64,000 nt of DNA, taken from the NCBI RefSeq assembly GCF_001424985.1, contig NZ_LMDA01000012.1, positions 1 to 64,000 of the forward strand, given 5' to 3'. The notes under the pieces are model-generated. The model had not been told where the DNA came from. It saw nothing but the letters and a program-made list of their open reading frames with translations, and searched no databases. Shown piece by piece: positions 26,314-35,835 of this stretch (position 1 is its first letter; each line of letters starts with the position of its first letter). Source of the stretch: Rhizobium sp. Root1212 (GTDB lineage: Bacteria; Pseudomonadota; Alphaproteobacteria; Rhizobiales; Rhizobiaceae). The position numbers and the translations under genes were made by a program.

Positions 26314-27303
26314 ATGGCAATCGACACGATGGCGGCGGACATGCCGAAGACGGGGCATTGGAAACGCATCGGCACCATGCGCGAGGCGGGGTTGATCGCG
26401 ATCATCCTGACGCTCTGCGTGATCATGAGCTTCGCCTCGCCGCACTTCCTGACGCTCGGCAACTTCCGCGCCATGCTGATGAGCTTTTCGGTGGAGGGCA
26501 TCGTCGTTGTCGGCATGACGATCCTGCTCATCGTCGGCGGCATCGATCTTGCCGTAGGTTCGGTCGTCTGCTTCGCCATGGTGCTTTCCGGCTCGCTGTT
26601 CCTCGCCGGGCTCGATCCGTGGGCGGCCTCGCTGATCGGTATTTTCGCGAGCGGCGCTATTGGGGCGATCATGGGGTTCTTCGTGACGGTGGTGGGGCTG
26701 AACCATTTCATCACCTCTCTTGCCGGCATGGTGATCGTGCGGGGGCTTTGCCTGATCATCACCAAAGGCACGCCGCTGTCGCTCTTCACGCTGCCGGCAG
26801 GTTTCAAGGCCGTCGGGCAGGGCACGTTTCATGGCGTTCCCTATGTGATCCTGATCTTCGTCGCCGTCGTCATTCTGTTCGATTTCCTGCTGCGCAGGGC
26901 CACCGCGTTCCGCAAAGTGTTCTATACCGGCAGCAACGAGAAGGCGGCGCTCTATTCCGGCATCCGCACCAACCAGGTGAAGTTCTGGGTGACGGTTCTG
27001 TGCTCGACGCTGTCAGGTGTCGCCGGCGTCATCTATATGTCCCGCTTCGGTGCGGCGACCCCCACTTTCGGCGTCGGCATGGAGCTGAACATCATCGCGG
27101 CGGCGGTCATCGGCGGCGCTTCGCTGAACGGCGGCTCGGGTACGATCTTCGGTGCCATTCTCGGTATCGCGCTGCTCTCGGTCGTCACCTCATCGCTTAT
27201 CCTGCTCGACGTTTCCGTCTATTGGCAGGACATGATCAAAGGTTGCATTCTGCTCGCCGCCGTCTCCATCGACCATTTCCTGCACAAGCGGAAGGCCGCC
27301 TGA
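26314..27303 (+). CDS. CUT2 sugar ABC transporter permease
   Basis: A 329-aa RbsC/LsrC-type permease with about nine hydrophobic segments. The GGIDLAVGSVVCFAMVLSG and VIGGASLNGGSGTIFGAILG stretches are family signatures. The ATG at 26314 has GGAGGGAGAGACGGGA upstream; ATG 26287 would overlap the ATPase gene. A single permease gene implies a homodimer. Confidence 0.92.
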   Translation: MAIDTMAADMPKTGHWKRIGTMREAGLIAIILTLCVIMSFASPHFLTLGNFRAMLMSFSVEGIVVVGMTILLIVGGIDLAVGSVVCFAMVLSGSLFLAGLDPWAASLIGIFASGAIGAIMGFFVTVVGLNHFITSLAGMVIVRGLCLIITKGTPLSLFTLPAGFKAVGQGTFHGVPYVILIFVAVVILFDFLLRRATAFRKVFYTGSNEKAALYSGIRTNQVKFWVTVLCSTLSGVAGVIYMSRFGAATPTFGVGMELNIIAAAVIGGASLNGGSGTIFGAILGIALLSVVTSSLILLDVSVYWQDMIKGCILLAAVSIDHFLHKRKAA

Positions 27304-27304
27304 T

Positions 27305-28312
27305 ATGCCGATTGCCAAATTGAAGCCCAAGACAACCGCGCCGCGCGAGGAAATCGTCATCGCGCGCCAGATGCACCAGGCGCTCGTGCTGCACTTTCTC
27401 GAAGGTTTGACACAGTCGCAGATTGCCGACCAGCTCGGCATCTCGCATGCCACCGTGAACCGGCTGATCAAGCGCGGCCGCCAGCTCGGCCTCGTCGAAA
27501 TCAAGATCAAGTCGCCTGTCGAGCCGCTGGTGGATATGGAAGAACGCCTGCTGGCGCTCGGCGGCATTGACCGCGCCGTGGTGGTGCCGACCGTTTCCGA
27601 TAATCCGCAGACGGCGCTGCAAGCGGTTGGAGAAGCGGCGGCACGGCTGCTGCTGGAGGAAATCGCTGACGGCGACACGATCTGCATCACCGGCGGCAAG
27701 GGTGTTGGCGCTGTCGTCGCCGGCCTGCAGCCCGTTCGCCGCTTCGATGTGGACGTGATCCCGGCGACAGGCTGCGTCCAAGGCAAGCACTATACCGACG
27801 TCAACCACGTCTCGACCCTGATGGCAGACCGGCTCGGCGGACGCTCCTATCAGATCCATGCGCCGCTGTTTGCCGACGATGCCAAGCAGCGGGACTTGCT
27901 GATCAATATGCGTGCCGTCGCCGATGTCTTCCAGCGGGCGCGGGAGGCCAAGATTGCGGTGGTCGGCATCGGCTCGATCCTTAGCACAGACTCGACCTAC
28001 TACGATCTGCACCCCTCCTCCAGCGAGGACCGCAAGGCCATCGAACATTCCGGTGCGAGCGCCGAACTGCTCGCTCATCTGCTCGATGGTGAGGGCCGCG
28101 TCTGCGACTACAGTCTCAACCGAGCGCTCGTTTCGCTGACGCTGGAAGAGTTCGCCTCGATCCCGACGAAGATCGGCGTAGCAAGTGGTCTCAACAAGGC
28201 CAACTCGATCCTGAGCGTGCTGCGCGGCAACCACCTCGATACGCTCGTCACCGACGAGGCGACCGGCGCACGCATTCTTGAAATTGCATCCGGGGAAGGG
28301 TTTTCGGCATGA
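27305..28312 (+). CDS. SorC/DeoR-family sugar-binding transcriptional regulator
   Basis: A 335-aa regulator. The N-terminal helix-turn-helix is TQSQIADQLGISHATVNRLI (about residues 38-57). The C-terminal sugar-phosphate-binding domain has GGKGVGAVVAGLQ and VVGIGSILSTDSTYY typical of SorC, LsrR, EryD and CggR proteins. Members bind phosphorylated sugars or polyols and usually repress their own catabolic operon. It follows the permease by one base and overlaps the aldo-keto reductase start by 4 bp. The palindrome at 23522-23537 is the best candidate operator. Confidence 0.92.
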   Translation: MPIAKLKPKTTAPREEIVIARQMHQALVLHFLEGLTQSQIADQLGISHATVNRLIKRGRQLGLVEIKIKSPVEPLVDMEERLLALGGIDRAVVVPTVSDNPQTALQAVGEAAARLLLEEIADGDTICITGGKGVGAVVAGLQPVRRFDVDVIPATGCVQGKHYTDVNHVSTLMADRLGGRSYQIHAPLFADDAKQRDLLINMRAVADVFQRAREAKIAVVGIGSILSTDSTYYDLHPSSSEDRKAIEHSGASAELLAHLLDGEGRVCDYSLNRALVSLTLEEFASIPTKIGVASGLNKANSILSVLRGNHLDTLVTDEATGARILEIASGEGFSA

Positions 28313-29304
28313 GCGGCGAACAGTTGATCCGCGAGATCGGGCGCTCCGGCGTCAAGGCGTCGGCCGTCGGGCTTGGCACCTGGGCGATCGGCGGCTGGAT
28401 GTGGGGCGGGACGGACGAGGCGCAATCGATCGCCGCCATCCAGGCCTCGCTCGATGCTGGCGTGACCCTCATCGACACGGCTCCGGCCTATGGCCTCGGC
28501 CGCTCGGAGGAGATTGTCGGCAAGGCGATTGCCGGGCGCCGCGACAAGGCCGTCATCGCTACCAAGTGCGGGCTCGTCTGGCATACGCAAAAGGGCAATC
28601 ATTTCTTCGATCAGGATGGCAAACCGGTTCACCGCTATCTCGGACGCGACTCCATTATCCACGAGGTTGAGCAAAGCCTGCGGCGGCTCGGCACGGACTA
28701 TATCGACCTCTATATCACCCACTGGCAGGACGCGACGACACCGGTCGAGGAGACCGTCAGAGCGTTGGAGGAACTGAAGCAGACGGGCAAGATCCGCGCC
28801 ATCGGCGCCAGCAACGTCAACCCTTCGGAACTCCGACAGTACATAGAAACTGGTTCGCTCGATGCGATCCAGGAGCGCTTCAGCATGATCGATCGGCAGA
28901 TCGAGGCGTACCTGCTGCCGCTCACCCTTGCAAACGGCGTGTCGACGCTCAGCTATTCCTCGCTGGCGCTCGGCCTGCTGTCTGGCGCAATCGGGCCGGA
29001 ACGTATCTTCTCCGGTGACGACCAGCGTAAGGACAATCCGCGCTTTTCCGTCGCCAACCGAGAGAAGGCAAGGGACTTTTCCGATGCGATCCGGCCGGTC
29101 GCGGAGCGGCATGAGGCGAGCATCGCGCAGGTGGTCATCGCCTGGACGCTGGCGCAACCGGGCGTGACTTTTGCACTCTGCGGCGCACGCAACCCGGCGC
29201 AGGCGCTCGACAATGCGCGGGCAGGAACACTCAGACTTACTGCGGACGAACTTTCGGCCATCGACGCGGCGCTTGCTGCGAAACTGGCCAACATGGACGG
29301 ATAA
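28309..29304 (+). CDS. aldo-keto reductase
   Basis: A 331-aa NAD(P)H-dependent oxidoreductase of the AKR superfamily. The catalytic tetrad is visible: Asp and Tyr in DTAPAYGLGRSEE, Lys in VIATKCGLVW and His in LYITHWQD. The C-terminal LCGARNPAQALDNA segment binds the cofactor phosphate. The start overlaps the regulator stop (ATGA). In this cluster it may reduce an aldehyde formed by the aldolase or oxidise an imported sugar alcohol; the substrate is unknown. Confidence 0.9.
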   Translation: MSGEQLIREIGRSGVKASAVGLGTWAIGGWMWGGTDEAQSIAAIQASLDAGVTLIDTAPAYGLGRSEEIVGKAIAGRRDKAVIATKCGLVWHTQKGNHFFDQDGKPVHRYLGRDSIIHEVEQSLRRLGTDYIDLYITHWQDATTPVEETVRALEELKQTGKIRAIGASNVNPSELRQYIETGSLDAIQERFSMIDRQIEAYLLPLTLANGVSTLSYSSLALGLLSGAIGPERIFSGDDQRKDNPRFSVANREKARDFSDAIRPVAERHEASIAQVVIAWTLAQPGVTFALCGARNPAQALDNARAGTLRLTADELSAIDAALAAKLANMDG

Positions 29305-29316
29305 CAGGCTGTCATC

Positions 29317-31065
29317 ATGAACCGTGAAGAGACATTGGACGGGCTCCGCAAGAGCCCGAAGGTGGACGTGTGCGTCCTCGGCGGCGGCATCAACGGGCTC
29401 AGCGTCTTTCGGGAGCTGGCGCTGCAAGGTGTCAACGTGCTGCTTGTCGAGAAGAGCGACTATTGCTCCGGCGCCAGCGCCGCGCTGTCGCGCATGGTGC
29501 ATGGCGGGCTGCGTTATCTCGAAAACGGCGAGTTCAGCCTTGTCCGGGAATCGCTGGTCGAGCGCGACCGGCTGCTGCGCAACGCGCCGCATTACGTCGC
29601 ACCGCTGCCGACAACCGTTCCGATCTTCGACGTTTTCTCAGGGCTCGGCAACGGCATCGTGCGCTTCCTCGGTCTCACCCGCCGCCCGAGCCGTCGCGGC
29701 GCCATCGCCATCAAGGCGGGGCTCGGCATCTATGATTTTCTGACCCGCAAACGCGCATTGATGCCGAAGCATCAGTTTCGCGGTCGTCGCAGCACACTTG
29801 CCAAATGGCCTGCGCTCAATTCCGCGATCCGCAATTCCGCGACCTATTACGACGCATGGGTCAGTCACCCGGAGCGCGTCGGTATAGAAATCTTGCGCGA
29901 CGGGCTCTCTGCCGGCTCGAATGCCGCTGCTTTGAATTACGCAACGATCGAGCAAGCCCCGGCCGGAGGTTTCCTGCTGCGCGACGACGTCTCCAGCGAG
30001 GGGCTAACGATCAAGCCGTCTCTTATCATCAACGCCACCGGCGGCTGGATCGATATCGCCAACGGCACGCTCTTTCCGGAAGGCGCACGGCCCGCGCCGC
30101 TGATGGGCGGCACGAAGGGCTCGCACCTGATCATCGATCATCCCGGCCTGCGCGACATGCTCGACGGCCACATGATCTACTACGAGAACGAAGACGGACG
30201 CATCTGCATCCTGTTTCCCTATCTCGGCAAGGTGCTGGTCGGTTCGACGGACATCCGGGTGAACGACCCCGGAACTGTGCGCTGCGAGGCAGACGAACGG
30301 GAGTATATCCTGCAATCGCTCGCCTTCGTCTTGCCGGGCATCGTCATTCGGCCGGAAGAGATTGTCTTCCAGTTTGCTGGCGTGCGACCGTTGCCCGCCA
30401 GCAAGGACAGTTTTACCGGCCGCATTCCGCGCGATCATTTCTGCACGATGCTCGAAGGCAGAGATGGCGGTCCCCCGGTGCTCTGCATGATCGGCGGCAA
30501 GTGGACGACCTTTCGTTCCTTCGGGGAACTCGCCGCCGACATGGCGCTGGAACGGCTTGGCTTGCCGCGCCGGCTGGATACAGCCGAACGCACGTTCGGG
30601 GGAGGGCGCGGTTTTCCTGACGATCGCGATGAATGGCTGCGGCAGCTTGCCGCCGCGACTGGCCTTGCCGCCGATCGTGTCGCCACGCTCTTCACACGCT
30701 ATGGCACCGATGCCGCCGAGATCGCCCAATTTATGTCGGTGGCAGCGGATGAGGCCTTGCCCCACGCCGACTACAGCGCCCGCGAACTTATCCATCTCAT
30801 CCGCTCCGAGGCCGTCGAGCATCTGGACGACCTGCTTCTGCGGCGCACGACGCTGGCCGTCGGCGGCGAGCTTTCGCTTGAAATGACCGACGCCGCCCTT
30901 GCCCTCCTCGCCGCAGAGAAGGGTTGGCCGCCCCAGCGCGCGGCCGAAGAGCGCACCCGTTTTCTGACCCTCCTGAACGACCGTCACGGTGTCACGGAGG
31001 AAACCCTTTCCGCAAGGAACGAACAAAGGAGTGAACTATGCGAGACATCAGCAAGGTCCGGATGA
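29317..31065 (+). CDS. GlpD/EryB-like FAD-dependent polyol-phosphate dehydrogenase
   Basis: A 582-aa flavoprotein homologous to aerobic glycerol-3-phosphate dehydrogenase and erythritol-4-phosphate dehydrogenase (EryB). The FAD site is VCVLGGGINGLSVFRELA; SRMVHGGLRYLE and the later GVRPLPASK and IGGKWTTFR stretches are GlpD hallmarks, and a C-terminal alpha-helical DAO_C domain is present. It probably oxidises a phosphorylated polyol to a ketose phosphate and feeds electrons to quinone at the inner membrane. Its last 28 bp overlap the aldolase gene. Co-occurrence with an EryA/LyxK-like kinase and SorC regulator supports a polyol rather than a glycerol role. Confidence 0.88.
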   Translation: MNREETLDGLRKSPKVDVCVLGGGINGLSVFRELALQGVNVLLVEKSDYCSGASAALSRMVHGGLRYLENGEFSLVRESLVERDRLLRNAPHYVAPLPTTVPIFDVFSGLGNGIVRFLGLTRRPSRRGAIAIKAGLGIYDFLTRKRALMPKHQFRGRRSTLAKWPALNSAIRNSATYYDAWVSHPERVGIEILRDGLSAGSNAAALNYATIEQAPAGGFLLRDDVSSEGLTIKPSLIINATGGWIDIANGTLFPEGARPAPLMGGTKGSHLIIDHPGLRDMLDGHMIYYENEDGRICILFPYLGKVLVGSTDIRVNDPGTVRCEADEREYILQSLAFVLPGIVIRPEEIVFQFAGVRPLPASKDSFTGRIPRDHFCTMLEGRDGGPPVLCMIGGKWTTFRSFGELAADMALERLGLPRRLDTAERTFGGGRGFPDDRDEWLRQLAAATGLAADRVATLFTRYGTDAAEIAQFMSVAADEALPHADYSARELIHLIRSEAVEHLDDLLLRRTTLAVGGELSLEMTDAALALLAAEKGWPPQRAAEERTRFLTLLNDRHGVTEETLSARNEQRSELCETSARSG

Positions 31066-31880
31066 ACCGGCTGTTCGGCAACGGCCGTTGCCTGGATGTG
31101 GCGATCGATCATGGCGTCTGCAACGAGCCATCCTTCCTCGACGGGCTGGAGAACGTGCCGGCGGTGGTGAAGGCGCTGGTCGACGCGAAACCCGATGCGA
31201 TCCAGATGAATTACGGCCAGGCCGACCTTCTGCAGGACCTGCCGGGCAGGGACAAGCCCGCGTTGGTCATGCGCATCGACATGGGTAATCCCTATAACCG
31301 CATCCGTCACCGGGATATGTGGGCCGTGCTGCAGAACGAAGCCGAGCCGCTGATCGGCGCGCTGCAGATGGATGCCGCCTGTGTCGTGGTCAATCTGTTC
31401 ATGCTGCCGGACGAGCCGTATCTGTTCCGCCAGTGCGTCCAGAACATCGCCCGCGTCCGCGCCGATTGCGAAAAATACGGCATGCCGCTGATGATCGAAC
31501 CGCTGGTGATGCAGCCGGTAACGGAGCGCGGCGGCTATATGGTCGATGGCGATGCAGAGAAGATCGTGACGCTGACGCGGCTTGCCCGCGAAATGGGGGC
31601 AGATATCGTCAAGGCCGACCCGACGACCAACCCGGAGGATTTCCACCGCGTAGTCGAGGCGGCGCGTTGCCCGGTTCTGGTGCGCGGCGGCGGCAAGGAA
31701 GACCTGTCCGCCGTCTTCGCCAAATCCGCCGCCCTGATGCGGCAGGGCGCGATGGGCATGGTTTACGGGCGCAATATCTACCAGCATGCCAATCCAAGCG
31801 CCGTCGTGCGCGGCCTGATGGCGATCATCCATGAAGACGCGAGCGGCGAAGAGGCCTTCGCGCGGTATCGGCAGGGGTGA
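31038..31880 (+). CDS. class I aldolase, DhnA/LsrF family
   Basis: A 280-aa DeoC/FbaB/LsrF-superfamily aldolase. CLDVAIDHGVCNEPSFLDG at the N-terminus and the Schiff-base Lys in GADIVKADPTTNPEDF (near residue 193) are diagnostic, with the phosphate-binding VLVRGGGK loop after it. Members cleave ketose phosphates or, in LsrF, transfer acetyl from P-HPD. Here it most likely cleaves the ketose phosphate made by the GlpD-like enzyme into dihydroxyacetone phosphate and an aldehyde. AAGGAGTGAACT precedes the ATG inside the end of the previous gene. Confidence 0.88.
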   Translation: MRDISKVRMNRLFGNGRCLDVAIDHGVCNEPSFLDGLENVPAVVKALVDAKPDAIQMNYGQADLLQDLPGRDKPALVMRIDMGNPYNRIRHRDMWAVLQNEAEPLIGALQMDAACVVVNLFMLPDEPYLFRQCVQNIARVRADCEKYGMPLMIEPLVMQPVTERGGYMVDGDAEKIVTLTRLAREMGADIVKADPTTNPEDFHRVVEAARCPVLVRGGGKEDLSAVFAKSAALMRQGAMGMVYGRNIYQHANPSAVVRGLMAIIHEDASGEEAFARYRQG

Positions 31881-31946
31881 TGAAAGCGGGTCTGGGCTTT
31901 CGGCCCGAACCACGTAAAACTGTCAGAACCTTGGGAGGGGTTCGGA

Positions 31947-33479
31947 ATGCAAAAATACCTGTTGGGCCTCGATGCCGGAAACACCGTCATCAAGGCGGTG
32001 ATCTTCGATCTCGAGGGCCGGGAAGTGGCCTATGCCGGGGAGGAAGGTCATAGTCGCATGCCGTGCCCCGGCCATGTGGAGCGCGACCTCGGCGAACTCT
32101 GGGCCAATGCCAGGCGGGTGATCCGCACCTGCCTCGACAAGGCAGGTATCGCGGCGACGGACATCGCCGCGATCGGCTGCGCGGGCCACGGCAACGGGCT
32201 CTATGCGCTCGATCGCGACGGCCAGCCGCTTCTGGGTATCCAGTCGCTCGATACGCGTGCGACCGGGCTTGTTGAAGAATGGGCGAGCGAGGGGGTCGGC
32301 GACCGCACAGTGCCGATCGCTCGCCAGCGCCCCTGGCCCTCCCAGACGCCGACGCTGCTCGCCTGGCTGAAACGCCATCGTCCCGAGCTTTTCCAGCGCA
32401 TCGGGACAGTGTTCTTCTCCAAGGATTTCGTCGTCAACCGGCTGACGGGAAACCGTGTCAGCGAGGTTTCCGACGTGTCCGGCGCCGGTTTGCTAAATCT
32501 CGCCGCCCGCCGCTACGACAGAACGCTGATGGCCGCCTACGGGCTTGCCGACAGCATGCATATGCTGCCGCCGCTGATCGAAAGCGCCGATATCGCAGGG
32601 CATGTAACGGAAGACGCGGCGGCCGAGACCGGGCTTGCGGCGGGCACGCCGGTTGTTGGCGGGCTGTTCGATGTCGTGGCGTCGGCGCTCGGCTCGGGCG
32701 TGTCGCGCACCGGCAGCGCCTCGATCATTGCCGGCACCTGGAGCATCAATCAGGTGATCATCGATGGCCCGGACCTTGACGGCCCGGTTTTCATGTCCTC
32801 CACCTTCGATCGCAGCCGCTACATGGCGATGGAAAACAGCGCCACGTCGGCCGCCAATCTCGAATGGCTGGTGCGGGAATTCTTCGAGGGCGAGCATCAT
32901 CAGGAGGGCGTTTCGCCCTTCGATGCGGCCAGCGCGCTCGCGGCCGCCGTCACGCCGGCTGCGGATGATCCGCTCTATCACCCCTATCTCTATGGCGCTC
33001 AGCAGGATGGCCATGCGCGGGCAGGTTTCTATGGCATGGCTGGCTGGCACACCAAGGGACATTTGATCCGCGCGCTTCTGGAAGGTGTCGCCTTCGGTCA
33101 TCGTCAGCACATCGAGACCATCCGCAAGGCGGGTGCGACCTTCGACGAGGCGGTGCTCTCCGGCGGTGGTTCGCGCAGCAGGCTCTGGCCGCAAATTTTT
33201 GCGGATGTGTTGGGCGTTCCGGTCACCGTTGCCGTGTCGCGGGAGACCGGGGCGCTCGGAGCTGCGATTGCGGCCGGGACGGGTGTCGGGCTGTTTGCCG
33301 ATTTCACCCAAGGAGCCACCGCCATGGTGCGAATCGATCGGCTTTATCAGCCCAATGCTGCGCTCTCGGCCCACTACGCCCGCCGTTACGAGCTTTACAA
33401 GGATATCAACGAGGCGATGACGCCGTTGTGGCGGCGGCTTTCGCAGAAGCAAAGCCTCGCAACAGGAGTTGCAGCGTGA
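31947..33479 (+). CDS. FGGY-family carbohydrate kinase, LyxK/EryA-like
   Basis: A 510-aa kinase with both FGGY domains. The N-terminal phosphate loop is LLGLDAGNTVIKAVIFD, and GTPVVGGLFDVVASALGSG plus SATSAANLEWLVREF closely resemble L-xylulose kinase LyxK; the second ATP motif is VLSGGGSRSRLWPQIFADVLG. It would phosphorylate the imported polyol or ketose in the cytoplasm. GGGAGGGG precedes the ATG after a 66-bp gap from the aldolase. LyxK-like similarity points to a C4-C5 substrate but does not identify it. Confidence 0.88.
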   Translation: MQKYLLGLDAGNTVIKAVIFDLEGREVAYAGEEGHSRMPCPGHVERDLGELWANARRVIRTCLDKAGIAATDIAAIGCAGHGNGLYALDRDGQPLLGIQSLDTRATGLVEEWASEGVGDRTVPIARQRPWPSQTPTLLAWLKRHRPELFQRIGTVFFSKDFVVNRLTGNRVSEVSDVSGAGLLNLAARRYDRTLMAAYGLADSMHMLPPLIESADIAGHVTEDAAAETGLAAGTPVVGGLFDVVASALGSGVSRTGSASIIAGTWSINQVIIDGPDLDGPVFMSSTFDRSRYMAMENSATSAANLEWLVREFFEGEHHQEGVSPFDAASALAAAVTPAADDPLYHPYLYGAQQDGHARAGFYGMAGWHTKGHLIRALLEGVAFGHRQHIETIRKAGATFDEAVLSGGGSRSRLWPQIFADVLGVPVTVAVSRETGALGAAIAAGTGVGLFADFTQGATAMVRIDRLYQPNAALSAHYARRYELYKDINEAMTPLWRRLSQKQSLATGVAA

Positions 33480-35101
33480 CCATGCCCATGAATGAAATGC
33501 CTGTGGATGAAGGCGTTTACGATTTCATCGTCATCGGTGCTGGGTCGGCCGGCTGCGTGCTGGCAAACCGGCTTTCGGCCGATCCGGGAAACCGGGTGCT
33601 GCTGCTCGAGGCCGGTGGCTCGGATCGGTATCACTGGGTGCATGTGCCGATCGGTTACCTCTATTGCATGGGCAATCCGCGCACCGACTGGATGATGAGG
33701 ACGGCAGCCGAGGCCGGTCTCAATGGCCGGACGCTCAACTATCCACGGGGAAAGGTGCTCGGCGGCTGCTCGTCGATCAACGGCATGATCTACATGCGCG
33801 GGCAGGCGGCGGACTACGACGGTTGGCGACAGGCGGGCAATGCCGGTTGGGGCTGGGATGACGTGCTGCCCTTTTTCCTGAAATCGGAAGACAATTATCG
33901 CGGAACATCAGCCTTGCACGGGGCGGGAGGCGAGTGGCGCGTCGAACGCCAGCGGCTGTCCTGGCCGATCCTCGATGCTTTCCGCGATGCGGCCGAGGAA
34001 CTCGGTATCCGCAAGACCGACGATTTCAACGACGGCGACAATGAAGGGTCCGGCTATTTCGAGGTCAATCAAAAGGGCGGCCTGCGCTGGAACACGACGA
34101 AAGCCTTCCTGCGCCCGGCGATGAAGCGGAAGAACCTGCGCGTGCTGACGGGCGCGGAGACCGAGCGGCTGGAGTTCGATGGCAAGGCTGTATCCGGCGT
34201 GCGCTTTCGCCTCAATGGCCGCTCCTGCGTCGCCCGCGCGTCGCGCGAGGTCATTGTGTCTGCAGGTTCGATCAACTCGCCGAAAATTCTAGAGCTTTCG
34301 GGCGTCGGGCGGCCGGATGTGCTGTCGAGCCTCGGCATTCCCCTGCATCACGCGCTTCAGGGTGTCGGCGAAAACCTGCAAGATCACTTGCAGATCCGAA
34401 CCGTCTTCAAGATAGAGGGCGCGCGCACGCTTAACCAGCTTTACCATAACCTGTTTAGCCGTGTCGGCATGGGTTTGCAGTATGCTATCAGCCGTTCCGG
34501 CCCGCTCTCGATGGCGCCAAGCCAGCTCGGGATTTTTGCCAAAAGCGATCCGTCCGTCGCTACCGCCGATCTGGAATATCACGTCCAGCCGCTCAGCACC
34601 GACCGGCTCGGCGAGCCGCTGCATCGTTATCCTGCCGTGACGGTCTCTGTCTGCAACCTTCGGCCGGAAAGTCGCGGCGCGGTGCATATAACGACGGCTG
34701 ATGCCTCGGCCGCCCCTGAAATTCGTCCGAATTATCTTTCGACCGCGGGCGACCGGCTGCTCGCGGCAAATTCGATCCGTCATGCGCGCAGCCTGATGGA
34801 AACGAAGGCTATCTCCCGCTTTCGACCGCAGGAAATGCTGCCGGGCCGGGAATATCAGAGCGATGACGAGTTGATCCGGCGTGCAGGTGATATCGCCACC
34901 ACGATCTTTCATCCTGTCGGCACCTGCAGAATGGGAAGCGACCCCATGGCGGTGGTGGACGCGAAGCTGCGCGTGCGCGGGCTTGAGAAACTGCGCGTCG
35001 TCGATGCCTCGATCATGCCGACGATCGTGTCCGGCAATACCAACTCCCCGGTGATCATGATCGCGGAAAAGGCAGCGGAGATGGTGCTGGGGATGCAATA
35101 G
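33476..35101 (+). CDS. GMC-family FAD oxidoreductase
   Basis: A 541-aa glucose-methanol-choline oxidoreductase. FAD binds at FIVIGAGSAGCVLANRLS; the GMC signatures GGCSSINGMIYMRGQ and SAGSINSPKILELSGVG are present, and the catalytic His is in FHPVGTCRMG with Asn in GNTNSPVIM. It oxidises a primary or secondary alcohol. The GTG at 33476 overlaps the kinase stop (GTGA) with AGGAG 7 nt upstream; ATG 33482 is an alternative with poor spacing. It is the last gene of the cluster and may convert a second alcohol substrate to the form that enters the kinase pathway. Confidence 0.88.
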   Translation: MTMPMNEMPVDEGVYDFIVIGAGSAGCVLANRLSADPGNRVLLLEAGGSDRYHWVHVPIGYLYCMGNPRTDWMMRTAAEAGLNGRTLNYPRGKVLGGCSSINGMIYMRGQAADYDGWRQAGNAGWGWDDVLPFFLKSEDNYRGTSALHGAGGEWRVERQRLSWPILDAFRDAAEELGIRKTDDFNDGDNEGSGYFEVNQKGGLRWNTTKAFLRPAMKRKNLRVLTGAETERLEFDGKAVSGVRFRLNGRSCVARASREVIVSAGSINSPKILELSGVGRPDVLSSLGIPLHHALQGVGENLQDHLQIRTVFKIEGARTLNQLYHNLFSRVGMGLQYAISRSGPLSMAPSQLGIFAKSDPSVATADLEYHVQPLSTDRLGEPLHRYPAVTVSVCNLRPESRGAVHITTADASAAPEIRPNYLSTAGDRLLAANSIRHARSLMETKAISRFRPQEMLPGREYQSDDELIRRAGDIATTIFHPVGTCRMGSDPMAVVDAKLRVRGLEKLRVVDASIMPTIVSGNTNSPVIMIAEKAAEMVLGMQ

Positions 35102-35377
35102 CCGGACGATGTTTTCTTCCATCCGGGCAAGGTCAAATCGTCGTTTCGGGTTGCGGTGGCTTGTAACCGGGCGATGTGTGCGGCCGCACGGTATTGTCGT
35201 GAGATCGCCAGTTTTCGATGATGATCTTGGTGTCGGGGAGGTGCTTTGAGGGCAGACGCTTGCCGGTGGATTTCGACGTCTTGCCGGATTTGCATTGGAG
35301 TGCCATGAAGGGATGGCTGCTTCATGTCATCGCCACCAGGCCCCGGTTTCGGCCCGGTCTCAAAGACGGATACCCAC

Positions 35378-35638
35378 ATGCCCAAAAAACAAAAAATGGA
35401 ACACTCCGAACTTGCCGGCGAATTCACCGAGGATGGCGTGACCGTTCTTGTCGATATTTTTCGACCGGCCGGCACCAACAATGATTGGGCACTTGAGGTC
35501 GTGACGGAGGAGGACGATGTCACGACCTGGGAGGAGGGCTTCGCGACCGACCGCGACGCCTTTGACGAATTCCTTGCCACAGTCGCACGGGACGGTATCC
35601 GGTCATTCTTCGATAGTGACGATCCTTCGGTGCATTGA
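35378..35638 (+). CDS. small conserved hypothetical protein
   Basis: An 86-aa acidic protein. I do not recognise a named family. The sequence ELAGEFTEDGVTVLVDIFRP and the regular DRDAFDEFLATVARDG helix look like a real folded small protein, possibly with an alpha/beta fold. It stands alone between the polyol cluster and the glycan cluster. The start could be the ATG at 35378 or 35396. The 276 bp before it and 197 bp after it show no other gene. Confidence 0.55.
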   Translation: MPKKQKMEHSELAGEFTEDGVTVLVDIFRPAGTNNDWALEVVTEEDDVTTWEEGFATDRDAFDEFLATVARDGIRSFFDSDDPSVH

Positions 35639-35835
35639 GCACTGTTGGTTTAGGACATGACCAGCCGCCAGACCCCAAGGACTTGTCCGTCTGCCCGCGC
35701 TGGAGCGACTGGTGATGCCCAGTATTTGGCCAACACCGATCCAGCAAGGCAACGGACCAGGGCGGTAAGCCATGACATTGGCTGCAGTGAAATGGATCAA
35801 TTTCGAGATTGGCGGGTTTCGAGTGATCCAATGAG

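Noticed and set aside
28108..29592. 494-aa open frame on the minus strand
   Set aside because: Antisense to the aldo-keto reductase and GlpD-like genes, which have clear catalytic motifs.
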